Shown in pieces: positions 52,191 to 61,192 of a stretch of DNA of 64,000 nt. This stretch comes from Streptomyces fulvoviolaceus (GTDB lineage Bacteria; Actinomycetota; Actinomycetes; Streptomycetales; Streptomycetaceae): contig NZ_JOEY01000012.1 in the NCBI RefSeq assembly GCF_000718165.1, forward strand, positions 186,001 to 250,000. Reading direction: 5' to 3'. Both the position numbers and the translations under genes were made by a program. The notes beneath the pieces are model-generated. The model did not search any database and was not told the origin of the DNA. It was given only the letters and a program-made list of their open reading frames with translations. Within the stretch, counting starts at the first letter, position 1. Each line of letters opens with the position of its first letter.

Positions 52191-53789
52191 TCAGCTGTGG
52201 TCGGTCTCGAGATCGTACGGGTCCACGAGCCCCGCGCCAGGAGCCAGTTGTCGTGCCGCGGCCTGGTCGGTGCCCGGCCAGATCGCCGGGCAGTGGGTGT
52301 CCTTCGCCGGGGTCTCCAGGGTGGTGAGGTACGTGTCGACCGCCGCCCGCATGCAGGGGCTGCGCCAGTACGTGATGTGTCCGACGCCGTCGTACGTCAG
52401 CAGCCGCGCCTCCCGGCCCATCTGGCGGGCCGCGTTCGCCGCCCAGGCGTACGGCGTCGCCACGTCGTACCGGCTGTTGGTCAGCAGGATCGGCGGGGTG
52501 CCGTCCACCCGGAGCGGGTGCTGCGGGTTGGCGACCCGGTCCGTCCAGTTCTGGCAGCTGGTCAGGTACGACCAGCCCAGCGAGGCGACCCGGGTGAGCG
52601 GGGCGATGCGCGCCAGCTCCGTCTCGTACCGGGCCATCGTCGCGTACGAGGGAACGTCCAGGTCGAAGTCCTGGCACAGGACCGGGTCGTAGGTGAACGC
52701 CACCGGATCACCGGCCGCCGCTTGGGCGGAGGGCGCTTCCGAGGCCGTCTCCGTGGGCGGCTCGGCCACCACGCTCAGGTACGACAGGACGAGGGCGAAC
52801 GTGGGCCAGTTGTCCGGCTCGTACATGTAGCTGTAGGTGGTGCCCCGGAGCGTCGAGGCGGGGAAGGGGCGGTTCGAGAGGGTGTAGACGAGGCGGCCTT
52901 CCTCGGCCGCCTGGTAGTACGACTTGTAGAGGGCGCGTACGTCCTTGCCGTACAGCAGGCAGCTCGGCGTGCGCTCGCACCAGTCGGCGAACAGGCCGAA
53001 CGAGGCCTCCAGGGTCTCGGTGCGGCTCTTGAGGATGCCCCACGCGCCCAGGCTGTGGTCCATGTTCGAGTCCAGCACCATCGCGCGGACCCGGTGCGGG
53101 AACAGCTCGGCGTACTGCTGGCCGATCAGCGTGCCGTACGAGCCGCCCCAGTAGCTGATCCGTTGCTCGCCGAGGGCCGCGCGTATCGCGTCCATGTCGT
53201 ACGCGACGCTCTTGGTGTCCATGTGGTCGGCGAGCGGTCCCGACACCTCGCGGCAGTTGTCGGCGAGGGCGCGGTTGGCCTGGCGCAGCGTCTGGAACGA
53301 GGCCTCGTCGGTCGGGCTCAGCGCGGCCCGCCGGGCCTCCACCTTCTCCCCGTCGCAGTGCATCTCCGAACTGCCGCCGATACCGCGTGGGTCGAATCCC
53401 ACGAGGTCGAAGCGGGCGACCACTTCGGGGGAGAAGGAGAACGGCGCGCTCAGCGCGAGGTTCACCCCGGACTGGCCCGGGCCGCCCGGGTTGAGCAGCA
53501 GCGGGCCGATCCGCCGGGCGGGGTCGGTGGCCCGGTGCCGGGCGAGAGCCAGGTCGACGGTCGTGCCGTCCGGGTGCTGCCAGTTCACGGGAACGGTGAG
53601 GGTCCCGCACTCGAAGTCGCCCTCGCCGTAAGGCGATTCACAGGGCACCCAGGCGATGGAGCCGGGGGACGGTGACGTGGGGGTGGCGGCGACGGCGGTG
53701 CCGATCAGTAACTGGCCGAGCAGCGCGACGACCGCCGCGACGACGGCCGGCCGTCTGCGGGCGGGGGTGACGGATGTGGGGGACGGCAC
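52191..53789 (-). CDS. Secreted TAP-family (S33) tripeptidyl/aminopeptidase
   Basis: Exported alpha/beta-hydrolase peptidase (532 aa from the chosen start) that removes short N-terminal peptides outside the cell. A signal peptide (VVAAVVALLGQLLIGTAVAATP) precedes the hydrolase core with GGPGQSG, GFDPRG, and the nucleophile elbow YWGGSYGT. The C-terminal TAP domain has LLTNSRYDVATPYAWA (Asp) and TYDGVGHITY (His). GTG 53789 is preferred because GGAGG lies eight bases upstream and it puts the signal at the start; ATG 53819 has no site. Confidence 0.82.
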   Translation of the reverse strand: MPSPTSVTPARRRPAVVAAVVALLGQLLIGTAVAATPTSPSPGSIAWVPCESPYGEGDFECGTLTVPVNWQHPDGTTVDLALARHRATDPARRIGPLLLNPGGPGQSGVNLALSAPFSFSPEVVARFDLVGFDPRGIGGSSEMHCDGEKVEARRAALSPTDEASFQTLRQANRALADNCREVSGPLADHMDTKSVAYDMDAIRAALGEQRISYWGGSYGTLIGQQYAELFPHRVRAMVLDSNMDHSLGAWGILKSRTETLEASFGLFADWCERTPSCLLYGKDVRALYKSYYQAAEEGRLVYTLSNRPFPASTLRGTTYSYMYEPDNWPTFALVLSYLSVVAEPPTETASEAPSAQAAAGDPVAFTYDPVLCQDFDLDVPSYATMARYETELARIAPLTRVASLGWSYLTSCQNWTDRVANPQHPLRVDGTPPILLTNSRYDVATPYAWAANAARQMGREARLLTYDGVGHITYWRSPCMRAAVDTYLTTLETPAKDTHCPAIWPGTDQAAARQLAPGAGLVDPYDLETDHS

Positions 53790-54045
53790 GGAATGTTCCT
53801 CCAGGGCACGGGAGTTCATGGATGGATCACAGCATGATCCGAACTCCCGTGCCCTGCCAAGTAAATGATGGTCCGTCAGTCAGCTGGGCGAGCAATTCCT
53901 CTTGGCGCTCCAGCTGTTGATCGGGGGAACTTCGGCGCCGGGCACGGTGGGCGTCATCGGTGGAAAGGGGCGGCTCCAGCTCCCCGCAGAGCCCCCTCTG
54001 TCCCCGCCCTGGGGGCGGGGACATATTCCGGCTGAGCAGAGCGTG

Positions 54046-54387
54046 TCAGTGCTCGTGACGCGGATGGATGCGGAGATGGACCCACGGCAGAAGCGCCGCC
54101 AGCATCAGGCAGGCGCCCTCGAACTGCCAGGGTGACGCTGTCGCGAGAAGCGCCAGCGCCTTTGCCATCAGATAGGGACCGATGACCGATCCGGCAACTC
54201 CTGCGACGGTGTTGAGTGTCCGAAGCGCCTGTCCGGACTCCCCTTCCGGCACAGAGGCCTTCAAGGCCGGGCCGTCCGGGGTCGTCGTGATCGACACGTA
54301 GGCGGAACCGGTGGGCTCCCCGGCGTCGAGTACGAGCACTCCCTCGTCTTCTTCGTTGCTGTGAGTCGGCGGGTCGTTGACGGGCAT
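54046..54387 (-). CDS. Small membrane protein of unknown function
   Basis: A 113-aa protein. Soluble first half (ITTTPDGPALKASVPEGES), then hydrophobic segments (TVAGVAGSVIGPYLMAKALALL, FEGACLMLAALLPWVHL). GGAAAGG lies about ten bases upstream of the ATG. No family recognised. It is divergent from the ribbon-helix-helix gene with a 374-bp gap containing a strong palindrome. Confidence 0.5.
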   Translation of the reverse strand: MPVNDPPTHSNEEDEGVLVLDAGEPTGSAYVSITTTPDGPALKASVPEGESGQALRTLNTVAGVAGSVIGPYLMAKALALLATASPWQFEGACLMLAALLPWVHLRIHPRHEH

Positions 54388-54656
54388 GGCCGGACCTTTC
54401 CGGCCGGTTCAGGATGGGGTGTCGGGTTAAGTGGGAACCGGCCTGATCGGCTGCACGGCGCCACCTCCTTTTCGACTCGTGGGCGGACATGGACTTCCCG
54501 TCGGACGCCACCGGCTCCCCTCACGTCAGCGGCGTCCGCCGGGGCCGCAGCTCAGCGCTGCGTTTCCCCCATCGCCTCATGGGAGGCGCGGTTCCACAGC
54601 CCCGTGTCTGCAGTGCCCGCGCCTCCCAGCGAGGCAGGACCCACCGTAGCAAATAT

Positions 54657-54672
54657 GGTGCGTTAACGCACC
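54657..54672. promoter_or_regulatory. 16-bp perfect palindrome upstream of the ribbon-helix-helix gene
   Basis: GGTGCGTTAACGCACC is a perfect 16-bp palindrome in the divergent gap, about 90 bp upstream of the chosen start. Ribbon-helix-helix proteins often autorepress through such sites. The rest of the 54388-54761 gap shows no gene. Confidence 0.6.
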
Positions 54673-54761
54673 GATCTGATGGCATTCTGCTGCGTTCCAT
54701 GGCAGACTTGCAGATCAGAAAGCCAGGGCGGACAGAACGAGAAGAGAAGGAGGGGCTGCAC

Positions 54762-55001
54762 ATGGGAGGACAGCCGGTTCGTTCGTTGCGTCATCCTGCG
54801 AGTGAGCGGTACTCCGTGACACTCGTTCCGCCGACCGTGCAGGCGGTCGCCGAGCTCACCGAGGCCACCGGGCTCAGCAAGGCGGACGTGATCAACCGCG
54901 CGGTGCAGATCTACGCCTATCTGGAGGCGCAACGGGCACAGGGGCAGGAGATCCTGCTACGGGACCCGCAGGGCGCCCTGGAGCGGGTGCACATCGTCTG
55001 A
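54762..55001 (+). CDS. Ribbon-helix-helix-like small protein
   Basis: A 79-aa protein with the Arc/MetJ-like pattern RYSVTLVPPTVQAVAELTEA then TGLSKADVINRAVQIYAYLE, a beta strand and two helices that bind DNA as a dimer. ATG 54762 has GGAGGGG six bases upstream; an upstream ATG at 54699 (MADLQIRKPG) is possible but weaker. No toxin partner adjoins it, so it may be a stand-alone regulator. Confidence 0.65.
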   Translation: MGGQPVRSLRHPASERYSVTLVPPTVQAVAELTEATGLSKADVINRAVQIYAYLEAQRAQGQEILLRDPQGALERVHIV

Positions 55002-55322
55002 CGGCGGCCCCGCCCGGGAAGACGTCTGCTACACCGAGCTCACCCTTGTCGGGGTCCCCGGCGAAATCGCCGACTTCGCATGCGACCTGGCGGTTGCCGA
55101 CTAGGAGTGCTGTTCGGGGAGGTCGGTGATGCGGCTGCGGTCCCCCCACGCCCTTGAGGCAGTGAGGGAGTGCGTGCCAGACCCCGCGACGCCGACATGA
55201 TCCGCCGGACAGGCCCTCGCTCCAAGGGCCCTCGTGCTCCGTCCGGCAGTCGGCGGCCGGCGGTTGCCGGCTTCCGGGCGGAGCACGTCCGTGTCGTGAC
55301 CGCTTCCCGCCTTGAGTTCAGG
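55002..55322. other. Gap with a possible short coding remnant
   Basis: 321 bp without a supported gene. Bases 55021-55104 read DVCYTELTLVGVPGEIADFA then CDLAVAD and a stop, which looks protein-like but has no start in frame, so it may be a decayed C-terminus. Otherwise nothing seen. Confidence 0.35.
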
Positions 55323-56066
55323 TCAGGTGTCCGTCACCAACAGCCGATAGCCGACGTCGATGGTGTCTCGCGCGAGCAGGTCGGCGTGACGGTGGTGCCA
55401 ACTGCCGTTCGCCAGGTCGTCGGTGAGCCTTGCCAGGCCCGGGGCGAGGGCGTCTTCTCCGGTCTGGGCGAGCATGGAGATTCCGGCGCGCACCTGTGGG
55501 TCGAGGTAGGCGTGGGGGCGGCGCCAGAAGGCCGCGCCGAAGCCGTCCGTGCAGTCGTGTGGGACGTGTACGGGCTCCTGGTGTGCTCCGCCGAGCAGGG
55601 TGGCCAGCCGGTCGATCGGGGTGGCGCGGGTGTCGTCGTAGGCGGCGGCCTGGGGGAGGTATTCGCGTACGAGCCAGAACTGCTCGCGGAAGAACTGCTG
55701 GTCCCAGGTCAGGATGACGATACGGCGGCGGGCGACCCGGCGGAGTTCGGCGATGCCCGCCGCGAGGTCGGTCCAGTGGTGGACGGTGAGCAGGGCCATG
55801 ACGGCGTCGGCGGCGTTGTCGCGCAGCGGGAGGTGTTCGGCCACCGCGCGTACGGCGGGCGCGGACCGGGGTGGGCGCTGGGCGAGCATGGTCTGGCTGG
55901 GCTCGATGGCGAGGACCGTCTGCGGTGGCTCGTAAGAACCGGTGCCCGCCCCTACGTTGATCACGTCCGCGGCGTTCCCGAGCGCCACGTGAATCTGGGC
56001 GGCGATCCGCGGATCGGGCTGCCGGGTACGGCCGTACGCCGTGCCGAGCGTGTCGTAGATGGCCAT
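55323..56066 (-). CDS. Class I SAM-dependent methyltransferase
   Basis: A 247-aa methyltransferase. SAM-binding motif I is VINVGAGTGSYE (about residues 35-46), motif II TVLAIEPSQTML, motif III AVMALLTVHHW. The remainder is a variable substrate domain with FREQFWLVREYLPQ and HVPHDCTDGF. ATG 56066. Small-molecule methylation is likely; substrate unknown. Confidence 0.75.
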   Translation of the reverse strand: MAIYDTLGTAYGRTRQPDPRIAAQIHVALGNAADVINVGAGTGSYEPPQTVLAIEPSQTMLAQRPPRSAPAVRAVAEHLPLRDNAADAVMALLTVHHWTDLAAGIAELRRVARRRIVILTWDQQFFREQFWLVREYLPQAAAYDDTRATPIDRLATLLGGAHQEPVHVPHDCTDGFGAAFWRRPHAYLDPQVRAGISMLAQTGEDALAPGLARLTDDLANGSWHHRHADLLARDTIDVGYRLLVTDT

Positions 56067-56200
56067 GCCTCACAGTATGCGGAGAGGCATGGCCTTGCCG
56101 GGGCCGCTCCGCGCGAGGCCATGAGAGGACAACGAGGCGCTCCTGGGCTTTTTTCGGAGGTGACTGCCTGACTCCAGAGCGACTTCAACGCGGTCGGCCG

Positions 56201-56941
56201 TCAGGCGCGGCAGCGCAGCATCTGCAGTGGGGGGTTGGCGAGGCAGTCCGCCCAGAAGTCCGCGCCGAACCTGTGCACGCCGGCGTCGGAGATCTCCAGG
56301 GGGACCCAGGTCAGCTCGCTGAATCCGGCCGCCCGCAGACACTGTTCGTAGACCTCGCGGGGCGGGCAGGTTCCGACGAACGAGATGGGCGGGTCGAGCA
56401 GCGCCGTGATCCGCACCCGCGGTCCGGTCTCGATCTCCTCGCCGGTCAGTTCGCAGAGAAAGCCGTACTTGGCCAAGGACGGCCCGTCGAAACGGTAGTC
56501 GGGGGTCTGGGCGAGCAGGAAGAACTCGGCGCCGGGCTTGAGGCTCCTGCGCACGTTGCGGCACATCCGCTCCATGGCGGCGACGTCCTCCGCGTAGTGG
56601 AGCAGCTGAACCCCGGTGGCGACGTCGAAGTGCCGCCCGAGGGGCCGCAGTTCGGACACATCGCCCACCTCGTAGCGCACGCCCAGCGGATCGCGCTCCT
56701 CCAACCTCTGTGCCACGGCGACCATTTCACCGGAGATGTCGACTCCGAGCACCTCCGCGGCGCCACGCCGCTTGAACTCCCTGCTGTAGTAGCCGGTGCC
56801 GGAGGCCAGGTCGAGGACCGCCTTGCCGTGCACGTCCCCGACCATGCCCAGGAAGCTGGGCACCTCCCCGTACTGCGCCAGTGGCAGGGACTTGAAGCCC
56901 TCGAACGCCTCACCGATCTCGTCGTACAGCTGCACGCTCAC
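56201..56941 (-). CDS. Class I SAM-dependent methyltransferase, ToxA-like
   Basis: A 246-aa methyltransferase with motif I VLDLASGTGYYSREF and motif II EVLGVDISGEMVAVA. The protein resembles the family that includes toxoflavin synthase ToxA (FKSLPLAQYGEVPSFL, DPLGVRYEVGDVSEL, FWADCLANPPLQMLRCRA), but no azapteridine genes adjoin it, so I read it as a general methyltransferase. Start GTG 56941. It lies upstream of the other methyltransferase gene on the same strand, 134 bp away. Confidence 0.7.
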   Translation of the reverse strand: MSVQLYDEIGEAFEGFKSLPLAQYGEVPSFLGMVGDVHGKAVLDLASGTGYYSREFKRRGAAEVLGVDISGEMVAVAQRLEERDPLGVRYEVGDVSELRPLGRHFDVATGVQLLHYAEDVAAMERMCRNVRRSLKPGAEFFLLAQTPDYRFDGPSLAKYGFLCELTGEEIETGPRVRITALLDPPISFVGTCPPREVYEQCLRAAGFSELTWVPLEISDAGVHRFGADFWADCLANPPLQMLRCRA

Positions 56942-57218
56942 CGTGGTGTCCTCCCCTGTACTTCGTCAGCTCCCAGGCCTCGGCCCCCGTCGTCCGGGAC
57001 ATGCCGCGGCCTCTGGCGGGCAGTCTTCCCGCACCGCGACAGATCGTCGTACCGGCAGAACCACGAAGATGCGGGCCTCGTCCCGGCCTTGTGTACAGGG
57101 AGGCGTACGGGTTCGAGCGGAGTAATTGTCAGGACCTGTGGATGGGGTGGAGATGCCGCCTCGCGCTGCGCCGCGCCCGCCCCGAAGCGAAGCTTCTTCG
57201 CTCCGCTCACCGGACCGC

Positions 57219-57633
57219 TTAGGAGAAGTCCGCGGCGGTGATGCCGTCGGGGTGTCCAGGCGGCCACTCCACCAACTCGATCTGGTAGCCATCCGGGTCG
57301 GTGAGCCACGACGTCTTCGGGCCGCGAGGCCCACCCGGGTACTGGACAGGTTCCGGCTCCAGGCCGGCGTCGGTCAGCCGCTCCAGGGTGGCGGCCAGTG
57401 CGTCCACCTGGATCGCGAGGTGGTCGAAACCGCTGCCCACGTCGACGCGTCCGCCAACGGGACGGTGGACCAGTTCGAGCGAGGCGCCGGTTCGCCGGGG
57501 AACTTGAGGATCACGAGGTGACTCCCCCGTCTCCGCCGTCGGCCCTGCCCAGCTCGACGTAGCCCAAGGCGGTGCAGAACTCGAGCGAGCGGTCCAGGTC
57601 GGTGGCGCGGTAGGCGACGAAGAGCGTCTTCAT
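57219..57633 (-). pseudogene. VOC/glyoxalase-like gene with two frameshifts
   Basis: From ATG 57633 the frame reads MKTLFVAYRATDLDRSLEFC then GYVELGRADGGDGG and soon stops. Shifting frames restores SHLVILKFPGEPA, and a second shift restores GASLELVHRP, GSGFDHLAIQVDALAATLER and PDGYQIELVEWPPGHPDG. Joined, these are an ordinary VOC protein (about 137 aa). Two small indels have broken it. Its ATG overlaps the upstream DHFR-like stop as ATGA, so it was once translationally coupled. Confidence 0.75.
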
Positions 57634-58214
57634 GCGGCCTCATTGGGGCGGCGTACCCGGTAGCGGAGGTGCGTGACGTCTCGGTCCTCGAGCCGTCGGA
57701 CGAGGTCGAGTTCGATGTGATCACCACCGAGGTGGTCGAAGAGTCGTCGGCCGTCCCCGAGGAGGACCTGAACCAGGTGGATCTCCATCTCGTCGATGTG
57801 CCCGGCTCGGAGGAGCGCTTGGGCCGCACCCGCCCCGTGGACCATGACCGGCCGGTCCCCGGCGGCCGCGCGGGCCTGACGGGCGCAGTCCTCGACGTCG
57901 GTGACGAAACGCGCGTGGCCTGGTGGCACGTCCCCGTCATCCACATGGTGGGTGAGGACGAAGATCGGCACACCGTCGTGATGGTCGCCCTGCCAACGCC
58001 CGGCGAGTTCGAAGGTCCGACGGCCGGAGATTACCGCGCCGGTCGCCAGCGCCTCGCGATAGACCTGTCCGCTGGGACCGTCGGATTCCCGGTCGTCGAG
58101 CCAGTTGAAAAGACGTCCACCGGCGCGTCCGAGCTCCTGGCCCGGTCGATCGTCCGGACCGGCAACGTAGCCGTCGAGCGACATCGACATGTACAGCCGA
58201 ATCGGATTGCTCAT
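57630..58214 (-). CDS. Dihydrofolate reductase/RibD-C family protein
   Basis: A 194-aa protein with IRLYMSMSLDGYVAGPDDRPG, AVISGRRTFELAGRW, PVMVHGAGAAQALL and an IDEMEIHLVQVLLGDGRRLF end, all typical of the DHFR/RibD C-terminal domain. ATG 58214 has GGAGG six bases upstream; ATG 58226 is possible. It likely reduces a small substrate with NADPH; true role unknown. It was coupled to the broken VOC gene. Confidence 0.75.
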   Translation of the reverse strand: MSNPIRLYMSMSLDGYVAGPDDRPGQELGRAGGRLFNWLDDRESDGPSGQVYREALATGAVISGRRTFELAGRWQGDHHDGVPIFVLTHHVDDGDVPPGHARFVTDVEDCARQARAAAGDRPVMVHGAGAAQALLRAGHIDEMEIHLVQVLLGDGRRLFDHLGGDHIELDLVRRLEDRDVTHLRYRVRRPNEAA

Positions 58215-58490
58215 TCTGGCCTCCATCTCTCCTCCATGGCATGAGGATGCTCCGCTTTTCGCCCCATCGGGGCGGCAATGTCAAAGTGGAAGACTTCAGG
58301 CAGCAGGCAGACTCATCGGCCTGACGAGGCGTAAATCAAGAGCAGTCGATCAGTTGCGGTGATTCAGGCTGCGTGAGCCTCGGGGCGTTCGACGAGCCGA
58401 CCGCGTTCGAAGCGAGTTCCGGTCCGCACGAGGGCGACCAGGTGGGGCGCCGTTCACGGCCCGCCAGCGGGTCTGGGCGGACTCGTCTGA

Positions 58491-58605
58491 TGGTCGGCCT
58501 GCCACTGCTGGGTGAGCAGGGTGACGGTGGCCGGGGACAGGCCGGCTGCGGAGCCGAGGAACTGCTCCAGCGCGGGCACGAAGTCCCCGGAGGACAGGCC
58601 TGGGG
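58491..58605 (-). mobile_element. IS256-type (mutator) transposase fragment
   Basis: Minus-strand reading gives GLSSGDFVPALEQFLGSAA then GLSPATVTLLTQQWQADHQ, about 38 residues matching my recollection of an internal part of IS256-family transposases. No start, ends or inverted repeats are present. It is a short, dead fragment upstream of the VOC gene at 58625. Confidence 0.55.
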
Positions 58606-58624
58606 GCCTCGGATAGGCTCAAGC

Positions 58625-59008
58625 ATGCGATCCCGAACAGGCGGCATGTGGTGGGGGACCACGATCGAAGCCCCGGACCCCAGCGGCTTGGCGAGGTTCT
58701 ATGCCGAGCTCCTCGATTGGCCCATCGGGCACGAAGAGCCGGGAACAGCCATCGTGGCCGCCTCCCCGCAAGGGCCGTTCTTCGTATTCCAGCGGGCGGA
58801 GGGTTACCGGGCTCCGGTGTGGCCACCGGCCGACGGCGACCAGCGCCCGATGATGCACTTCGACTTCCAGGTCGGCGACCTGGACTCGGCGGTCGCCGAG
58901 GCGGTCGCCCTGGGCGCCATCGTGGCGGAGTTCCAGCCGCAGGAAAATGTACGAGTGCTCTTCGACCCTGCTGGGCACCCCTTCTGCCTGTGCCGCGATG
59001 ACAATTAG
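58625..59008 (+). CDS. VOC family (glyoxalase-like) protein
   Basis: A 127-aa protein with the paired beta-alpha-beta VOC pattern: IEAPDPSGLARFYAELLDWP, MMHFDFQVGDLDSAVAEAV and RVLFDPAGHPFCLCRDDN. ATG 58625 lies next to the transposase fragment. VOC proteins include dioxygenases, lyases and antibiotic-binding proteins; no metal-ligand set is clear enough to choose. Confidence 0.72.
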   Translation: MRSRTGGMWWGTTIEAPDPSGLARFYAELLDWPIGHEEPGTAIVAASPQGPFFVFQRAEGYRAPVWPPADGDQRPMMHFDFQVGDLDSAVAEAVALGAIVAEFQPQENVRVLFDPAGHPFCLCRDDN

Positions 59009-59118
59009 TCAGGCGACGTCTATCGGGCCGTGGCGGCGAAAAACTCCTAGCAGAGCGGGGAGCGATTGGCTGGAGGAGACACCGCCCTGCACAGGGGCCC
59101 GTGGCGGCACTGCGTAGT

Positions 59119-59463
59119 TCAAGGCCGCGTGTCCTCTTCCGCCAGCTCCTTGATCGCGTCAAGGCGGTGTTCCCACTGGGTGGCGAGGGCGTCCATCCAG
59201 CGCATTGTCTGTTTGAGGGGTTGCAGGTCGGCTTCGTAGCGGACCTCGCGCCCGGCCCGGTGAGCGCGTACCAGTCCCGCGCGGTCGAGGACGGCGAGGT
59301 GTTTGGCCACCGCCTGGCGGGTGACGGGGAGGCCCGCTGCCAGGGATGTCGAGGTGGCGCCGCCCGAGCGGGCGAGCATGGCGAGCACTTCCCGGCGGAT
59401 CGGGTCGGCCAGAGCCACCAGGACGTCCTCGGGTGCCTGTTCGCCATCGGCGGTGCGGGTCAT
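59119..59463 (-). CDS. ArsR-type winged-helix regulator
   Basis: A 114-aa regulator (LADPIRREVLAMLARSG, VTRQAVAKHLAVLDRAGLV). No obvious metal site, so it is of the SRPBCC-linked kind. Its ATG overlaps the stop of the upstream SRPBCC gene (ATGA, 59460-59463), so it is second in that operon. A palindrome upstream of the operon is its likely operator. Confidence 0.78.
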   Translation of the reverse strand: MTRTADGEQAPEDVLVALADPIRREVLAMLARSGGATSTSLAAGLPVTRQAVAKHLAVLDRAGLVRAHRAGREVRYEADLQPLKQTMRWMDALATQWEHRLDAIKELAEEDTRP

Positions 59464-59918
59464 GCCTTGGTCTGTTCGCAGTCCGCGCGCAGCTGTTCGA
59501 GCTTGCCGGGCCAGTTGCGGCTGTTGGCGCGGTGACGGTCGGCGGCCTCATCGGCCGGCAGGCCGAGCCTCGCGAAGCCGCTCTCGACGACGGTGAGTCG
59601 GGTGCCTCCGGTGGAGTCGTCTTCGGTCAGCGTGAACTCGACCAGGGTGGCGTTGCTGTCGTTCGGCTCTTCGCCGGCAGCCCCTTGCGACCACCGCCAG
59701 GAGAAGACGCGTGGCGGCTCGACGGTCTCGATACGGGCGGGAATGACGCCATGGACGCCGTGGTCGAAGACGAGCAGACCGCCGGGGTGCAGGTCGATCT
59801 TGACCGGCTCTCCGTTGCCGAACCAGCGGCCGAGGAAGGCCGGTTCGGTCAGCACGGACCAGACCCGCTCCACGGGGGCGTTGATCGTGATGGTGCGTTC
59901 GATCGTGTCGGAAAGCAT
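59460..59918 (-). CDS. SRPBCC/AHSA1 domain protein
   Basis: A 152-aa START-like protein with INAPVERVWSVLTEPAFLGRWFG, GGLLVFDHGVHGVIPARIE and NRPG-like NWPGKLEQL near the end. Such proteins bind small hydrophobic ligands. First gene of a two-gene operon with an ArsR-type regulator, a common arrangement. Start ATG 59918. Confidence 0.76.
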   Translation of the reverse strand: MLSDTIERTITINAPVERVWSVLTEPAFLGRWFGNGEPVKIDLHPGGLLVFDHGVHGVIPARIETVEPPRVFSWRWSQGAAGEEPNDSNATLVEFTLTEDDSTGGTRLTVVESGFARLGLPADEAADRHRANSRNWPGKLEQLRADCEQTKA

Positions 59919-59974
59919 GGCAACCCCATCTCGTCCGGATGCGCTACCTCAAGGTTGCACATCCGGACCCTCTC

Positions 59975-59994
59975 GCGCAACCAAGTGGTTGCGC
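59975..59994. promoter_or_regulatory. Palindromic operator upstream of the SRPBCC-ArsR operon
   Basis: GCGCAACCA-ag-TGGTTGCGC is a perfect 9-bp inverted repeat with a 2-bp spacer, about 57 bp upstream of the SRPBCC start. AAGGTTGCAC at 59951-59960 repeats a half site. Likely ArsR-type binding site. Confidence 0.7.
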
Positions 59995-60116
59995 ATTGAG
60001 TGAGCGGCGCGGAGCGCCCCCGACGCGCATCGAGCCCACGTCGCTCATTCCGGCAGGAGTTCTCAATGCTGCGGACAGGTGGTGCAGATGGTGGTCGGCT
60101 CGGATGGCAACGGCCC

Positions 60117-61022
60117 CTACTGAGGGACGGCGTCACACAGCGCCGCCGCCACCGCGACCTCCGTGCCCGCCAAGCCGACCGAGCAGAAGACCGTGATCTG
60201 GTCCGGGTCGGTCCTGCCCGGTGCCGCCCCGGCGAGGATCGCGCCGAGGTCCGCCATCCGGTCGGTGGCGAACACGTGCGGTTCGGGGTAACTCGCCGCC
60301 TGGGCAAGGGAGTCCGTGAAGGTCAGGTGGGCCCGCGCCTCCAGGGCGGGGGGAATCTCGTGGTGGGGGATCGATTTGGGGCCCAGGGTCGACACGTGGG
60401 TGCCCGGGGTGATCCAGTCGGCTTCCAGGACCGGCTCGGTGCTGTTGGTGGCCACGATGACCACGTCACGATCCCGGACCGCGTCCTCGACCCGGGACAC
60501 CGCGCGGGTGGGGACCTTCAGCTCCTCGGTGGCCCGGCGGGCGAAGTCCGTGGCATGTTGCGGGCGGCGGGACGCCACCGTGACGTCCTCGATGGGCCGT
60601 ACCGCGCGGAGGGCCCACAGCTGTGTCCACGCCTGCGTGCCCGTGCCCACCAGTCCCACGCGGACGGGCCCGGGGTTGGCCGCCGTATCCACTGCTACGG
60701 CGCCGATCGCTCCGGTCCTGCGCGGGCCGAGCTCCGTGCCGTGCACGAGGGCGCGGAGCCTGCCGCTTCGGGCATCCCATACGGCCACCAACTGCTCGGC
60801 GCCGGCGAAGGTGTCGTAGACGCGAAAGCCGAACAGCCCCTGGGCGCTCAGGTGCCCGGTGGTGAAGACCAGGTCGCCCTCGCCGAGGTCGGCGCGGGTG
60901 CGTGGCGGGGCGTGGAGTGTGCCGGCGTGGTGGGCGAGGAGGGCCGACCGTACGGCGTCGACGGCTGTTGCCGCGTCGAGGTGGTCGCGCACGTCGGAGT
61001 CGTTGAGCACCAACGGGAACAC
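60117..61022 (-). CDS. Ornithine cyclodeaminase/mu-crystallin family protein
   Basis: A 301-aa NAD(P)-binding protein. The Rossmann motif is VGLVGTGTQAWTQL, and IVATNSTEPVLEADWITPGTHVSTLGPKS is the family hallmark. Active roles range from ornithine cyclodeaminase to imine reductase and Ala/Orn-type dehydrogenase; the metal-free active site here cannot be assigned. GTG 61022 gives MFPLVLNDSDVRDHL. Confidence 0.75.
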   Translation of the reverse strand: MFPLVLNDSDVRDHLDAATAVDAVRSALLAHHAGTLHAPPRTRADLGEGDLVFTTGHLSAQGLFGFRVYDTFAGAEQLVAVWDARSGRLRALVHGTELGPRRTGAIGAVAVDTAANPGPVRVGLVGTGTQAWTQLWALRAVRPIEDVTVASRRPQHATDFARRATEELKVPTRAVSRVEDAVRDRDVVIVATNSTEPVLEADWITPGTHVSTLGPKSIPHHEIPPALEARAHLTFTDSLAQAASYPEPHVFATDRMADLGAILAGAAPGRTDPDQITVFCSVGLAGTEVAVAAALCDAVPQ

Positions 61023-61076
61023 GGGGTACGCCCTTCGGAGCGGGTGGTGTCGGACAGCCGCTGAGTCGATGAGGTC

Positions 61077-61140
61077 GATGAGCCGGAGAGTCGACGGGCC
61101 GGAGAGTCGATGAGCCGGAGAGTCGACGGGCCGGAGAATC
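61077..61140. repeat. 16-bp tandem repeat, four units in alternating pairs
   Basis: GATGAGCCGGAGAGTC and GACGGGCCGGAGAGTC alternate twice (61077, 61093, 61109, 61125; last unit ends GAATC). Thus it is also a 32-bp repeat in two copies. It lies in the promoter gap upstream of the cyclodeaminase-like gene. Confidence 0.9.
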
Positions 61141-61192
61141 AGGGCGAGGCTCCGGTCGCCGCCGCGGCCGAGCCCCGCACGCGGCCGGCCGC

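Noticed and set aside
53827..54024. 65-aa minus-strand frame ending FTWQGTGVRIML
   Set aside because: The DQQLERQEELLAQLTD part looks slightly protein-like, but there is no ribosome-binding site and the first half is arginine-rich noise.
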